44,913 nt of DNA from the NCBI GenBank assembly GCA_024642545.1, contig JAHEAW010000003.1, positions 1 through 44,913 of the forward strand, given 5' to 3'. Positions 8,431 through 17,129 of this stretch are shown here, piece after piece. Both the position numbers and the translations under genes were made by a program. Under the pieces are notes generated by a model. It was not told the DNA's origin and made no database searches. It saw only the letters and a list, made by a program, of their open reading frames with translations. The stretch comes from Erythrobacteraceae bacterium. Lineage in GTDB: Bacteria > Pseudomonadota > Alphaproteobacteria > Sphingomonadales > Sphingomonadaceae. Positions within the stretch are counted from its first letter, which is position 1, and each line of letters begins with the position of its first letter.

Positions 8431-11112
8431 TCAGCGGCTGGCAAGCCATTGTTGTACGCCTGCGATCATGCGCGGCTTGGCTGCGGCCCGTTCTGCGAGC
8501 ACTGCGAAAGTGCGCTTGAACAGGTTTTGTTGGTCCGCTGGCAGACCCTCGCGATACTTTTTGAGCCGGTCAATCGTTGTGTCATCCTTGATACCAGTTC
8601 CCAGCCGGGGCAGATAGCGCCCGCGGGCCGACGAATCGACCAGGTTCAAAACCGGATCGAGATGATCGAGCACGAAATTGACCGCCATATCGCCATGATC
8701 GCCTGCGACAGCTGAAATCATTGCGGCACTATCTGTGGCCCCGACATCACCCGAAAGCGCCAGATCCAGCGCCCGGCGGGCAAGGCCAGCATCTTTCGCT
8801 GCGCCAAGCAGACCATAATAGCTGCTGCGTTCCACCGCGCTGGTGGAAGACTTTGCCAGCCCAAGCAGTGTTTCCCAGTCAGCGGGCGTTGCATTTCTGG
8901 CGATTATGCCGAGCCAGGTAGTTTTGAGCGGGCCGTCCAAGGCATGCGGATCAGTAGAAAGATTTACAAAGAGCCGCGACGCTTCGGCCATCACCGCTGG
9001 ATCGCCCATATTGCCCAATGCTGAAATCAGGGAGGAGCGCAGGTTTGCATCATTTACACTTTCGTCCAACTTGGGCTGGAAACCCAAGGCTTCCAGTCGT
9101 GGTGCCCAAGTGGCCATCGCTATCCGCCCGATTGCAGCTTGCGGATCCGGAGCATCGTCAAGCGTTTCGTAGATACGGTTCCATCGGCCCACAGCCGCCT
9201 CGGCAACCGTCGCATTTGCATCAGATGGAATGGCCGTGAGCAAATTCATCGGGACGCTGATTGGTTCGTAATCACCCGCTGCAAGTCCGAACTGGTCTGC
9301 TATCAGGCCCAGCTGATCGATGGGTGCCAATGTTGCCATTGCTTTGTTCAGGTCTGCCGCCATCGAAGGCGTATAAAGCGTACGATAATACCCAAGCTGG
9401 CCGGCGTTTACGAGCACTGTGCCGCAGCCATCCAGTGCCACGGTGGCGGTGTCGCCGCTCATGAGCGAGCGGACTGGCTTGCCCCCGGCCAAAGAGACAA
9501 GCACAGGAATGCGCCATCCTTGAGGAGACTTTGCCACTGCATCTTTTTGGTCGAGGCTGAACTGGCTCTGTTCCAGCACAACGGTGGTCTTGCCATTGCT
9601 GCAATCGGCGGACTTGACCAGTACCAGCGGGATGCCCGGCTTGTTGGTGAAATCCTTGGCAATGCCGGTCAGGTTGGTCGCGCCTGCTGCTTCAACCGCA
9701 GCCCATAGATCAGCAGTCTTCGCGTTACCAAACTTGCGCGCCGCCATATATGTGCGCAGCCCATTACGCCAGACGTCCTCCCCGGCGTATGCTTCGAGCA
9801 TCGAAATCACTGCTTCACCCTTTGAATAGGTAATAGAATCAAAGGCTTGATTGGTTTCCTCGACTGTACGGATATGCTGCACAATCGGGTGGGTAGTGAC
9901 ATAGGAGTCCAGTCCCATTGCAGCTTCACGCCCGCCAACACGGTCCAGCAACGCGTCCCACTCAGGATGGAAATGGTCTGTTGCCTTGGTTGCCATCCAG
10001 CTGGCGAAGCCTTCATTCAGCCAGATATCGTCCCACCATTGCATGGTCACCAGATCACCAAACCACTGGTGCGCCGTTTCATGCGCCTGAACGCCGAAAA
10101 TACGCTGGCGGGCGCGGGGGCTAGTGATTGCCGGATCATTCAGCAAGATGCGCTCGAAGGTAAAGATTGCGCCCCAGTTTTCCATCGCGCCAAAGAACTG
10201 TGATTGGCCGGGACCGGCGATATTATCGATCTTGGGAAGCGGGAATTTCTGCCCGAAGTAGTCGCTATAGTAAGGAATCAGCGGGGCCAGCGAATCGAGT
10301 GCGTAGCGGGATTGTTCTCCGCTGCCAGAGGGCGCAATGATGCCAGCCTCGACTCCGGGCATGGCGGGCTTGGCCATCCGTTCAAAATAGCCGAGGCCAA
10401 AGAACAGCAAATAGGATGACATTTTGGGAGTTGTCGCGAAGCTGACCTGCTTCAGCCCGTTCTTAAGATTTGTCGCCTTGGCCACGGGCATGTTGCTGAC
10501 GGCCATTTCATCCTGGGGTACAATGGCCGTCAGATCAAACGTTGCCTTATACGATGGCTCATCGAACATTGGCGCAAAGCGGCGCGCATCGGCTGCTTCG
10601 AACTGAGTGAAGAGGGCGCGCACATCTTTGCCATCGCGCTTATCCGGGTAATCTAGTGCAAACAAACCGTTGGCCTGAGTGTTGATGATCCCGTTGTAGC
10701 TGGTTTCCAGCCGATAACGTCCCGGTGCCATTTGCATGCCAGCGACGAAAGTGGCGGTTTGATGGTCAGGGTCCATTTTTGTCACAAGCGAAATTGGCTT
10801 GCCGCCCGCAAGCGGAACCAATCTGGCAGAGCTGATGGTGAGGTTGACCGCGTTGAGGGTGAGCGTGTCAGATGCCTTGAAGAGCTCCAGTTCAATGCGG
10901 GCTGTCCCGGCAAAGGTCAGCTTTTGCGCGTCGGGCGTGATAGTGATTGCATAATGCGTGGGCCGGGCAATACGCGACAGCTCGCTTGGTACAGCAGCAT
11001 CGAGCGGGGTATCAGCTGTTGGTTGGGCTACTGCCGGAACGGCACTCAGAGCCGCACAGGCGCTGCCGAGAAGAAGTATCGCGGGCAGACCCGCCAAGCC
11101 AGAATTTTTCAT
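8431..11112 (-). CDS. exported M1-family zinc aminopeptidase
   Basis: Removes N-terminal residues from peptides; here predicted in the periplasm or outside the cell. I take the ATG at 11112 (893 residues); a TTG 15 nt upstream (11127) is the alternative. A signal peptide is visible: MKN, hydrophobic GLPAILLLGSACAALSAVPA, cleavage near VAQ|PTADT. The M1 motifs are intact: exopeptidase loop GAMENWG (~308-314), zinc site HETAH (~344-348) and the third ligand Glu in LNEGF 19 residues after the second histidine. The C-terminal third is the helical ERAP1-like domain. Neighbours on the minus strand are a histidine kinase gene 118 bp upstream and, convergently, the HerA-like gene. Two cytosolic peptidases lie 4-8 kb away, but no shared regulation is visible. 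Confidence 0.93.
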   Translation of the reverse strand: MKNSGLAGLPAILLLGSACAALSAVPAVAQPTADTPLDAAVPSELSRIARPTHYAITITPDAQKLTFAGTARIELELFKASDTLTLNAVNLTISSARLVPLAGGKPISLVTKMDPDHQTATFVAGMQMAPGRYRLETSYNGIINTQANGLFALDYPDKRDGKDVRALFTQFEAADARRFAPMFDEPSYKATFDLTAIVPQDEMAVSNMPVAKATNLKNGLKQVSFATTPKMSSYLLFFGLGYFERMAKPAMPGVEAGIIAPSGSGEQSRYALDSLAPLIPYYSDYFGQKFPLPKIDNIAGPGQSQFFGAMENWGAIFTFERILLNDPAITSPRARQRIFGVQAHETAHQWFGDLVTMQWWDDIWLNEGFASWMATKATDHFHPEWDALLDRVGGREAAMGLDSYVTTHPIVQHIRTVEETNQAFDSITYSKGEAVISMLEAYAGEDVWRNGLRTYMAARKFGNAKTADLWAAVEAAGATNLTGIAKDFTNKPGIPLVLVKSADCSNGKTTVVLEQSQFSLDQKDAVAKSPQGWRIPVLVSLAGGKPVRSLMSGDTATVALDGCGTVLVNAGQLGYYRTLYTPSMAADLNKAMATLAPIDQLGLIADQFGLAAGDYEPISVPMNLLTAIPSDANATVAEAAVGRWNRIYETLDDAPDPQAAIGRIAMATWAPRLEALGFQPKLDESVNDANLRSSLISALGNMGDPAVMAEASRLFVNLSTDPHALDGPLKTTWLGIIARNATPADWETLLGLAKSSTSAVERSSYYGLLGAAKDAGLARRALDLALSGDVGATDSAAMISAVAGDHGDMAVNFVLDHLDPVLNLVDSSARGRYLPRLGTGIKDDTTIDRLKKYREGLPADQQNLFKRTFAVLAERAAAKPRMIAGVQQWLASR

Positions 11113-11183
11113 AAATTTGCGACCCAAAAACTGATTTTACAATCACGCCACGTATCGCCAAATTTGAAGTTGAGTTAGGCCTT

Positions 11184-11211
11184 TCGTCGATTGATATTTG
11201 CCGGTCGACGA
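11184..11211. repeat. 7-bp inverted repeat in the aminopeptidase upstream region
   Basis: TCGTCGA, 14-nt spacer, TCGACGA, in the 118-bp gap between the sensor kinase stop and the aminopeptidase start. It lies about 70-100 nt upstream of that start. It could be an operator or a stem after the kinase gene; no T-run is on the minus strand side. No clear -35/-10 pair was found in this gap. Confidence 0.35.
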
Positions 11212-11230
11212 TTTTGTTCAAACGCTATCT

Positions 11231-12688
11231 CTACCCAGCTGGCAAGCGCAGTTCTGCGCCAAGCCCGGCAATCTTGCCGGCAGCATCTTTCCGGTTGATC
11301 AGCACCAACCGGCCCCCGTGCTGTTCGGCAATTGCCCGGGCCAGCGTGAGGCCCAGTCCCGCGCCGCCTGTATCGCGGTTGCGCGAAGTTTCCCCGCGCG
11401 TGAAGGGCTCCAGCATGGCGCCAATACGATCATCGGCAATGCCCGGCCCAGTGTCTTCCACGCGCAGCACGATTTCTGGTCCGTCGCGCAGCAGATTCAC
11501 TTTCGCACTTTTCCCATAACGCACTGCATTGCTGATCAGATTGCGCAGCGCCCGCCGCATCCAGGTAACGTGTACTGGCAAGACAATCCGGCTGCTCTCT
11601 CCCAGCGACACCGGTTCGCCCATATCCTCAAACTCCTCGACCACCGATGCAGCGAGCGCTGACAGCTCGGTCCGTTCTGGCGGATCGCTGGCCCGCCCAA
11701 CCCGTGCGAGCGACAGGATATCGTCAAGCGAACGGGTGATATCTTCGATGCTTGCCGCCATCTTGCTGCGCTCTGCATCATCTTCCACGCTTTCGATCCG
11801 AACTCTGAGAGCCGCGAGCGGCGTTTTCAGATCATGGCCGATTGCCCCCAGCATGACATCTTTTTCATCAAGCAGGCCCGCTATCCGCGTTTCCATGGCA
11901 TTATGTGCCAAGATCAATTGGCGAATATCGACCGGCCCGCGCGGTCCTAGCGGCTCGGATGGCTCTTGCGTGCGGGCAAAGTGTTCGGTCCGGGTCGTTA
12001 GCAGCTTTAGCGGGCGGGTTATTCGTCGCAGTACCAAATATTGCATGGTCAACAGGAACACGAAGATCAGTGCGGTCTGTAGTATGATTGGCCTTAAAGT
12101 ACCGGTGCGGCGCGGCAGCAAGGCAACCCGGGCAACCGACCATTCGCCGCCGGGGCGGACCTGAATAGCCGCCACCAGAATATTCGCGCGCGGGCCATAA
12201 GCGCGCGTGGCCCGGCCGAGCAGACGGGGCCGGCTGCGGACCAGTGGGTCGCTTGCTAGCGGGCGCGCGGTAACCAGAACCGTGACCGGATTGAGGCCCT
12301 CGGCAGCAAGGATTTGCCGCAAGGCCTGTTCGCGGTCAGGCATGCGGGTTTCACTAGGACGGATCGGCTGCTGCATCGTGTGCTCGACGCGCAGGGACAT
12401 GGGGAATTCCCTTGCCCCGGAACCGCGCTCAAATCCGCCGCGCCGTTGCCCTTCTATCCGTTGGTCCATCCCGGGCCGCGGCCAGTCTGATCGCTCATGG
12501 GCAAAGCGCGGTGCCCCGATCAGGCGGAAGGCCGCTGTGTTGAGCATTGTCTGCTCCATCCGTCCTTGCGCTGCACGCCACAGCAACATGGCCGATACAG
12601 ATTGCGCCACCAGCAGCGCAGCAGCAAGCGCCAGTAAGGTCTGGCCGAGCAGACTGCCGGGCCACAGCCTGAGCTTGAGCCGCGCCAT
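11231..12688 (-). CDS. two-component sensor histidine kinase
   Basis: Inner-membrane sensor that phosphorylates the regulator encoded 2 nt upstream. The start is the ATG at 12688 (485 residues); the longer frame would overlap the regulator gene. A first membrane segment lies at about residues 12-36, then a periplasmic part rich in arginine and proline to ~198, a second segment at ~199-219, and HAMP after RRITRPLKLL. The phospho-acceptor histidine is His285 in AIGHDLKTPLAAL. The ATP-binding domain has LRNLISNAVRYG (N box), VEDTGPGIADD (G1) and GAGLGLTLARAI (G2). The periplasmic part has no domain I can name, so the signal is unknown. Confidence 0.92.
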   Translation of the reverse strand: MARLKLRLWPGSLLGQTLLALAAALLVAQSVSAMLLWRAAQGRMEQTMLNTAAFRLIGAPRFAHERSDWPRPGMDQRIEGQRRGGFERGSGAREFPMSLRVEHTMQQPIRPSETRMPDREQALRQILAAEGLNPVTVLVTARPLASDPLVRSRPRLLGRATRAYGPRANILVAAIQVRPGGEWSVARVALLPRRTGTLRPIILQTALIFVFLLTMQYLVLRRITRPLKLLTTRTEHFARTQEPSEPLGPRGPVDIRQLILAHNAMETRIAGLLDEKDVMLGAIGHDLKTPLAALRVRIESVEDDAERSKMAASIEDITRSLDDILSLARVGRASDPPERTELSALAASVVEEFEDMGEPVSLGESSRIVLPVHVTWMRRALRNLISNAVRYGKSAKVNLLRDGPEIVLRVEDTGPGIADDRIGAMLEPFTRGETSRNRDTGGAGLGLTLARAIAEQHGGRLVLINRKDAAGKIAGLGAELRLPAG

Positions 12689-12690
12689 AG

Positions 12691-13425
12691 TCAGCTTTGC
12701 CCAGACGCGATGCGGCGGACATCGGCGGCAAGGCAATAGCCGCCTCCGCGCACGGTTTGAATGATTTCAGGACTCCGGCTGTCCGCTTCGATCTTGCGGC
12801 GCAGGCGGCTGACCTGATTGTCGACAGCCCGGTCAAACATATGGGCTTCGCGCCCTTGCACCATATCGAGAAGCCGGTCACGGTCGAGCACTTGGCGCGG
12901 ATGGTCGAGCAAAGCCCTAAGCAGCCGGAATTCGGCTGTCGAAATTGGGATTACCACCCCGTCCGGGTCGGTTAGTTTGCGTTTGAGCGGATCAAGCTGC
13001 CAACCTTCGAAGCTGTAAAATGCGGTTTCTTCGATTGGCGTCGCGGCCCGCTGCGAGCGGCGCAGAACTGAACGAATACGTGCGACTAACTCGCGCGGTT
13101 CGAATGGCTTGACCACATAATCATCCGCGCCAATTTCCAAGCCGATTATCCGGTCCGTCGGCTCGCTTTTCGCGGTCAGCAAGATGACCGGCAAGCCGCG
13201 GGTTTCGGTCAAATGGCGGCACAGCGACAAGCCGTCTTCGCCGGGCATCATGATATCCAGCAGAACCAGATCGGGTGCTTGCTCAATCAGAATGCTGCGT
13301 GCTGCTGCCGCGCTTTCGGCTTCGGTGACGGCGAACCCCTGGCGCGCCAGATAGGCGGCCAAGGGTTCACGCAGGGTTGGCTCGTCATCAACCAGCAGGA
13401 TCCGGGTCGGGGTTTCGTCGTTCAT
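12691..13425 (-). CDS. OmpR/PhoB-family response regulator
   Basis: DNA-binding transcription regulator, 244 residues. The receiver domain has the acidic pair in LLVDDEP, the phospho-acceptor Asp57 in LVLLDIMMPG, the conserved LLTAKSE threonine and the lysine of VVKPFEPREL. The C-terminal winged-helix DNA-binding domain starts at about residue 130 (FEGWQLDPLKRKL) and includes FRLLRALLDHPRQVLDRDRLL and the NQVSRLRRKIE / IIQTVRGGGYCL segments. It is followed after 2 nt by the kinase gene, so the two are coupled. Upstream by 46 nt is the EF-hand gene on the same strand, so all three may be one transcript. The TTGTCGCA repeats upstream of the EF-hand gene are a natural candidate for its own binding site (inference). 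Confidence 0.95.
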   Translation of the reverse strand: MNDETPTRILLVDDEPTLREPLAAYLARQGFAVTEAESAAAARSILIEQAPDLVLLDIMMPGEDGLSLCRHLTETRGLPVILLTAKSEPTDRIIGLEIGADDYVVKPFEPRELVARIRSVLRRSQRAATPIEETAFYSFEGWQLDPLKRKLTDPDGVVIPISTAEFRLLRALLDHPRQVLDRDRLLDMVQGREAHMFDRAVDNQVSRLRRKIEADSRSPEIIQTVRGGGYCLAADVRRIASGQS

Positions 13426-13471
13426 TGCCCTATGCGCCTACGCGCCCGTGCTGTGTGTGATCAAGCAGTGG

Positions 13472-14230
13472 TTATGGAGCAGCAGGAGCAGCAGCGGCTT
13501 TGCGGGCCTGCCATTTGGCGCGCATCGCTTCGTGCGCGGCGTCTCGCTCCTGCTTGGTAATGGTGCCGCTATGGTCAGTATCGACCTGATCGAAATGTTT
13601 GGCCACTGCGGCGTCAAATTCGGCTTTGGTGACCGACTTGTCACCGTTGGTGTCAGCCTGCCTGAGCATACCCATTACCATCATCATCTCGCCGCGTTTG
13701 CCCCATTTGCCGCCGCGTTGGCCCTTCTTGCCGTGATGTCCTGCCATCTTGTCATGATTGCCGCGCATTTCTGGGGGCGGGCCGTCTTGGCCGCGCATGT
13801 GGTCCCGGTCCATCCGGCCAGCAGCCAGTTCCGCCTCGCTCAGACTGCCATTATGATCGGTATCGAGCCGGGCGAACATTGCTTCGCCGCGCTGCTTGCG
13901 CATTGCTGCCATCTTGGCTTCGCGCTTGGCTTGAAAGGCTTCCATTTCTGCCAAGGTCACTTGCCCGTCACCATTGGTGTCAATTGCCACGAATTTTTCA
14001 GTCTGCTTGGCCTGCCGGTCCGCGGCGTTGATCACGCCGTCACCATTGACGTCCAGCTTGGCGAACAGTTCGTCAGCATGGGCCATGGCTTCAGCCTTGG
14101 TTACCACGCCGTCACCATTGGCGTCGGGGCCATGTCCAGGCCCATGTCCCATTCCTGCTTGGGCGTAGGCCATTGTGCCAGCGCCAAGCGCCAGTGCAGC
14201 TGCCGAAAGGGTGAGGGTCAATTTGCGCAT
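13472..14230 (-). CDS. exported EF-hand calcium-binding protein with six EF-hand-like loops
   Basis: Predicted periplasmic or secreted Ca2+-binding protein of 252 residues. The signal peptide MRKLTLTLSAAALALGAGTMAYAQ has a likely cleavage at AYAQ|AGMG. Six EF-hand loops start at about residues 36 (DANGDGVVTKAE), 60 (DVNGDGVINAAD), 84 (DTNGDGQVTLAE), 123 (DTDHNGSLSEAE), 193 (DTNGDKSVTKAE) and 217 (DTDHSGTITKQE). The fifth has Lys at the usually conserved glycine position and the second ends in Asp. Between loops 4 and 5 lies a His/Met/Gly/Lys-rich segment (about residues 140-190) that could also bind metal. The ATG at 14230 has GGAG 8 nt upstream. The stop is 46 nt before the response-regulator gene. 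The ligand and function are unproven. Confidence 0.9.
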   Translation of the reverse strand: MRKLTLTLSAAALALGAGTMAYAQAGMGHGPGHGPDANGDGVVTKAEAMAHADELFAKLDVNGDGVINAADRQAKQTEKFVAIDTNGDGQVTLAEMEAFQAKREAKMAAMRKQRGEAMFARLDTDHNGSLSEAELAAGRMDRDHMRGQDGPPPEMRGNHDKMAGHHGKKGQRGGKWGKRGEMMMVMGMLRQADTNGDKSVTKAEFDAAVAKHFDQVDTDHSGTITKQERDAAHEAMRAKWQARKAAAAPAAP

Positions 14231-14262
14231 CGTAAAAACTCCATCTCTATTTCATCAAGAGC

Positions 14263-14308
14263 TGCACGGCGCCTTGTCAGGGGAGGGTGGCTGCTATGGC
14301 ACCGTGCA
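14263..14308 (-). promoter_or_regulatory. leader hairpin upstream of the EF-hand gene
   Basis: TGCACGGTGCC and GGCGCCGTGCA on the minus strand pair over 11 bp, including one G-U in RNA, around a 24-nt loop. The stem ends 32 nt upstream of the EF-hand start. If transcription starts near 14315 (a possible -10 TCTAAA lies at 14329-14324), the stem would sit in the 5' UTR. Its role is unknown. Confidence 0.4.
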
Positions 14309-14335
14309 TCTCATGACCTTGCTTTTAGACGGTGT

Positions 14336-14385
14336 TTGTCGCAGCTTTATCCCATTGGGGGTGAGAATTGTCGCACTTTGTCGCA
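14336..14385. promoter_or_regulatory. three TTGTCGCA direct repeats, candidate response-regulator operator
   Basis: Exact TTGTCGCA copies lie at 14336-14343, 14368-14375 and 14378-14385, with T/A before and G/C after each. The last two are 10 bp apart start to start, about one helical turn, and the first is 32 bp away, about three turns. Same-face direct repeats are typical of OmpR/PhoB-family sites. They lie 106-155 bp upstream of the EF-hand start. The 199-bp gap to the cupin gene otherwise holds only the leader hairpin. Confidence 0.5.
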
Positions 14386-14429
14386 GGATTGCCGCCTCAT
14401 TCATCTGCGTGCCAGCTTGAACCAAGGCT

Positions 14430-14840
14430 TCAGCGCGGACGGTGTTCGGTACCTTCGCCGGCTGTCACAAACACCGCCTCTGCAGGCCGGATAATGTCAG
14501 CGGTATGCCACACTCCCGCTGGATTGATGGCGTATTGCCCTGACCGAAGCGGGATGCACTTCTCTTCGCCATCAATTTCCTGAATCAACGTGATTTCGCC
14601 TGCAGTGCACAGTATGACTTCGCTGCCTTTGGGGTGCATTTCCCAAACATTCCAGCTCGCATCAAAACGGTGCATGCTCAGCAGCCGCCCTTCCGCCCCG
14701 TCTGCAGCATGCCGGTGGCTATAGCCGCTATACCATTGCAGATCCGAGAAGGGCGGTTGCGGCTGGGCCGTGGCACCAGGGCCCAAATGCACCCACTCGT
14801 CATGCAGATCGAGCGGGAAGGGGCTGTCTTGGCCGGGCAT
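14430..14840 (-). CDS. cupin-fold protein
   Basis: Small cytosolic protein of 136 residues with a single cupin barrel; the substrate is unknown. Cupin motif 1 is recognisable in WEMHPKGSEVILCTAGEITL (about residues 67-86) and motif 2 in LRSGQYAINPAGVWHTAD (about 98-115). The metal-binding set is reduced: the family HxH is not clear in motif 1 (only MHPKGSE), while the motif 2 histidine is kept (VWHTAD). The N-terminal part contains GYSHRHAADG. Its ATG at 14840 lies 6 nt after the stop of the VOC gene, so the two are likely cotranscribed. Confidence 0.75.
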   Translation of the reverse strand: MPGQDSPFPLDLHDEWVHLGPGATAQPQPPFSDLQWYSGYSHRHAADGAEGRLLSMHRFDASWNVWEMHPKGSEVILCTAGEITLIQEIDGEEKCIPLRSGQYAINPAGVWHTADIIRPAEAVFVTAGEGTEHRPR

Positions 14841-14846
14841 CGCAGA

Positions 14847-15224
14847 TCAGCCTGCGCCCATCACGAAGGCGTTCAGCTTGTTGCCATCCGGGTCGCGGAA
14901 ATAGGCGGCATAGAAACCGCCGTCGCCGCGCGCGCCCGGGGCACCTTCATCGCTTCCGCCATTTGCAAGAGCTATTGCATGGAGCTTGTTGACTTGCGCC
15001 GTGTCAGCAGCTTCGAGCGCCACCATCACGCCATTGCCGACAGTTGCAGCCCCGCCATCGAAAGGCATTGTGGCTGCCACACCTGCGCCGCTGCCGGGTG
15101 CACCCCAGGCGATAAAGCGATCAAATTCCATCATCCTGCCAACCCCCATCTCGGCGGCGATGGCATCATAGAATTTGGCGGCCCTTACAAGGTCGTTGGT
15201 TCCAAGAGTCACATAACCGATCAT
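14847..15224 (-). CDS. VOC (glyoxalase/bleomycin-resistance/dioxygenase) superfamily protein
   Basis: Protein of 125 residues with the paired beta-alpha-beta-beta-beta fold of the VOC superfamily. The first module begins MIGYVTLGTNDLVRAAKFYDAIAAEMG and the second ends in GGFYAAYFRDPDGNKLNAFVMG, a very common VOC ending (YFRDPDGN-L). The usual first-module metal histidine is replaced (YVTLGTND), so glyoxalase I activity cannot be assumed. The ATG at 15224 has GGGAG 6 nt upstream; longer starts run into the pepP gap and are unlikely. It is cotranscribed with the cupin gene by spacing (6 nt), 62 nt downstream of pepP. Confidence 0.85.
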   Translation of the reverse strand: MIGYVTLGTNDLVRAAKFYDAIAAEMGVGRMMEFDRFIAWGAPGSGAGVAATMPFDGGAATVGNGVMVALEAADTAQVNKLHAIALANGGSDEGAPGARGDGGFYAAYFRDPDGNKLNAFVMGAG

Positions 15225-15286
15225 CACAATCTCCCTTTCAAGAACGACTCGCGACCAGCTGGAACAATACAGGAACGTATCGCCGG

Positions 15287-17092
15287 CTACAAGGGACGGC
15301 AACCCTCCTTGAGCCATGCAAGGTCGCTGCCTTCAAGCTGCGGCGAGACAATCTCCCAAACCTTGGCGTGATAGCTGTTCCACCACTGTCTTTCGGTATC
15401 AGTCAGCAAGCCAACATCGATCATGGTTCGGTCAATCGGAACGTAAGTGAGCGTCTCGAAGCCAAGATAGGCGCCTTCCGCACCTTCGACTTTGCGCGGC
15501 TCAACCAGCACCAGATTTTCGATCCGGATGCCATATTCACCTGTTTTGTAATACCCGGGCTCGTTTGACAGGAACATACCGGCCTGCAGCGGTTCACCCG
15601 CCCCGACCTGTGTAGCGCTGCCTTTGGCAATGCGCTGCGGCCCTTCATGAACCGCCAGAAAACTGCCGACCCCGTGGCCAGTGCCATGAGCATAGTCGAC
15701 CCCTGCTTGCCACAGGAACTGCCGCGCCAGCACGTCAAGCGCGCCGCCGGGGGTGCCTTCTGGAAAAACGGCCATGTCCAGCGCAATGTGACCCTTCAGG
15801 ACGCGAGTGTAGCGGTCCTTGATTTCAGCCGAAGGTTCTCCCGGACCGATCCAAACGGTACGGGTAATGTCGGTGGTGCCGTCAAGATACTGGCCGCCTG
15901 AATCGACCAGATAGACGCTACCAGGCATAATCGCGAGATTGCTGTCTTCATCGACCCGGTAATGGCACAAGGCCCCGTGTGGGCCAGATGCAGAAATCGT
16001 ATCGAAAGACAGATCTTTCAGCTTGCCGGTCTGCTCGCGGAAGGCGCGCAGCTTTGCCGCCGCCGATAATTCGTCCTGCCCTCCCTTGGGCGCTTCGACA
16101 GATAGCCAATTGAGGAATTTCGAAACTGCCGCCCCGTCCCGCGCCTGCGCATCGCGGTGACCCTGCTGTTCGACCGGGTTCTTGATAGCCTTGGGCAAAA
16201 CTACAGGATCGCGGGCGGTAATGACTGTTGCCCCCCCATCTTCCAAAATCTGGAAAATCGCCGCAACACCGTTGTCCGGGTCAACCGCAACTTTCTTGCC
16301 CGACAGAGCCCCGAGAGCGGAAACGAATTCATCGCGCGGCCTGACGGTCACAGCATTGCCAAGATGCTGAACCAGCTCCGGCGTGACCTTTTCGGGCGCA
16401 ATGAACAGCTCTGCAGTGCCATCATCATGCGCGACAACGAAAGACAATGCGACAGGTGTGCGGTCAACATCGGCGCCGCGAATGTTGAGCAGCCATGCGA
16501 CCGAATCGAGTGCGCCGATGACGGCTGCATCGAGCCCTTCGTCCTTGAGCCAATCGGCTAGAACGGCGCGCTTTTCTGCGCTTGACTGGCCGGTATTGGC
16601 GTCATCCTGAATAAATGCCGCCGCTGCGGAGGGTTCGGGCTGGTCTTCCCATACGGCGTCGATCGGGTTGGTGCCGACTGTAACCAGTTCGCCGCCCGAT
16701 TTGGTCAGCGTGTCTGATACAGTTTTCGCCCAGGCGCGTGTGTGGAGCCACGCGTCAAAACCGATCTTTGCGCCTTGCTGAGTATTCCGCGCCAGCCAAG
16801 TCCCGATGCCGTCCTGCGGCACCTGACAATATTCATACAGATTACCGTCGACCTGCTCGCGCACCTGAATCGTATAACGCCCATCGACAAAGATCGCGGC
16901 CTTGTGGGCCAGCACCACGGCTGTCCCGGCCGATCCGCCGAAGCCGGTCAGCCAGGCCAGCCGCTGCGCATACCCGCCGACATATTCAGACATATGTTCA
17001 TCTGAGATGGGAACGACAAAGCCATCAAGGCCCTGCCTCTTCAGTTCTTCGCGCAAGGCAGAAAGACGGGCTTCATGGGTTTGCATCAGCAT
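15287..17092 (-). CDS. pepP: Xaa-Pro aminopeptidase (M24 family, long form)
   Basis: Cytosolic metallopeptidase removing the N-terminal residue before proline. The ATG at 17092 is chosen because AAAGGA lies 8 nt upstream; it gives 601 residues, as in the three-domain aminopeptidase P group (animal XPNPEP1-like), longer than E. coli PepP (about 440). Two N-terminal creatinase-like domains (about 1-310) precede the catalytic domain. The five metal ligands are seen in VYLVDSGGQYLDGTTDITR (two Asp), HGTGHGVGSFLAVHEGP (His), FLSNEPGYY (Glu) and GIRIENLV (Glu). It is divergent from the oligopeptidase B gene with only 37 bp between starts, so their promoters must overlap or lie within the genes. Confidence 0.95.
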   Translation of the reverse strand: MLMQTHEARLSALREELKRQGLDGFVVPISDEHMSEYVGGYAQRLAWLTGFGGSAGTAVVLAHKAAIFVDGRYTIQVREQVDGNLYEYCQVPQDGIGTWLARNTQQGAKIGFDAWLHTRAWAKTVSDTLTKSGGELVTVGTNPIDAVWEDQPEPSAAAAFIQDDANTGQSSAEKRAVLADWLKDEGLDAAVIGALDSVAWLLNIRGADVDRTPVALSFVVAHDDGTAELFIAPEKVTPELVQHLGNAVTVRPRDEFVSALGALSGKKVAVDPDNGVAAIFQILEDGGATVITARDPVVLPKAIKNPVEQQGHRDAQARDGAAVSKFLNWLSVEAPKGGQDELSAAAKLRAFREQTGKLKDLSFDTISASGPHGALCHYRVDEDSNLAIMPGSVYLVDSGGQYLDGTTDITRTVWIGPGEPSAEIKDRYTRVLKGHIALDMAVFPEGTPGGALDVLARQFLWQAGVDYAHGTGHGVGSFLAVHEGPQRIAKGSATQVGAGEPLQAGMFLSNEPGYYKTGEYGIRIENLVLVEPRKVEGAEGAYLGFETLTYVPIDRTMIDVGLLTDTERQWWNSYHAKVWEIVSPQLEGSDLAWLKEGCRPL

Positions 17093-17129
17093 GGTTGCGG
17101 TCCTTTCAATCCCCACATAGAGGCAGTGC

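Noticed and set aside
12691-12736. longer start for the histidine kinase at 12736
   Set aside because: It would overlap the regulator gene by 46 bp; the ATG at 12688, 2 nt after the regulator stop, gives a normal N-terminal membrane segment.
13448-14494. 348-codon plus-strand frame opposite the EF-hand gene
   Set aside because: Antisense to a gene with a signal peptide and six EF-hand loops; its His- and Cys-rich composition is a mirror of repeated Asp/Gly codons.
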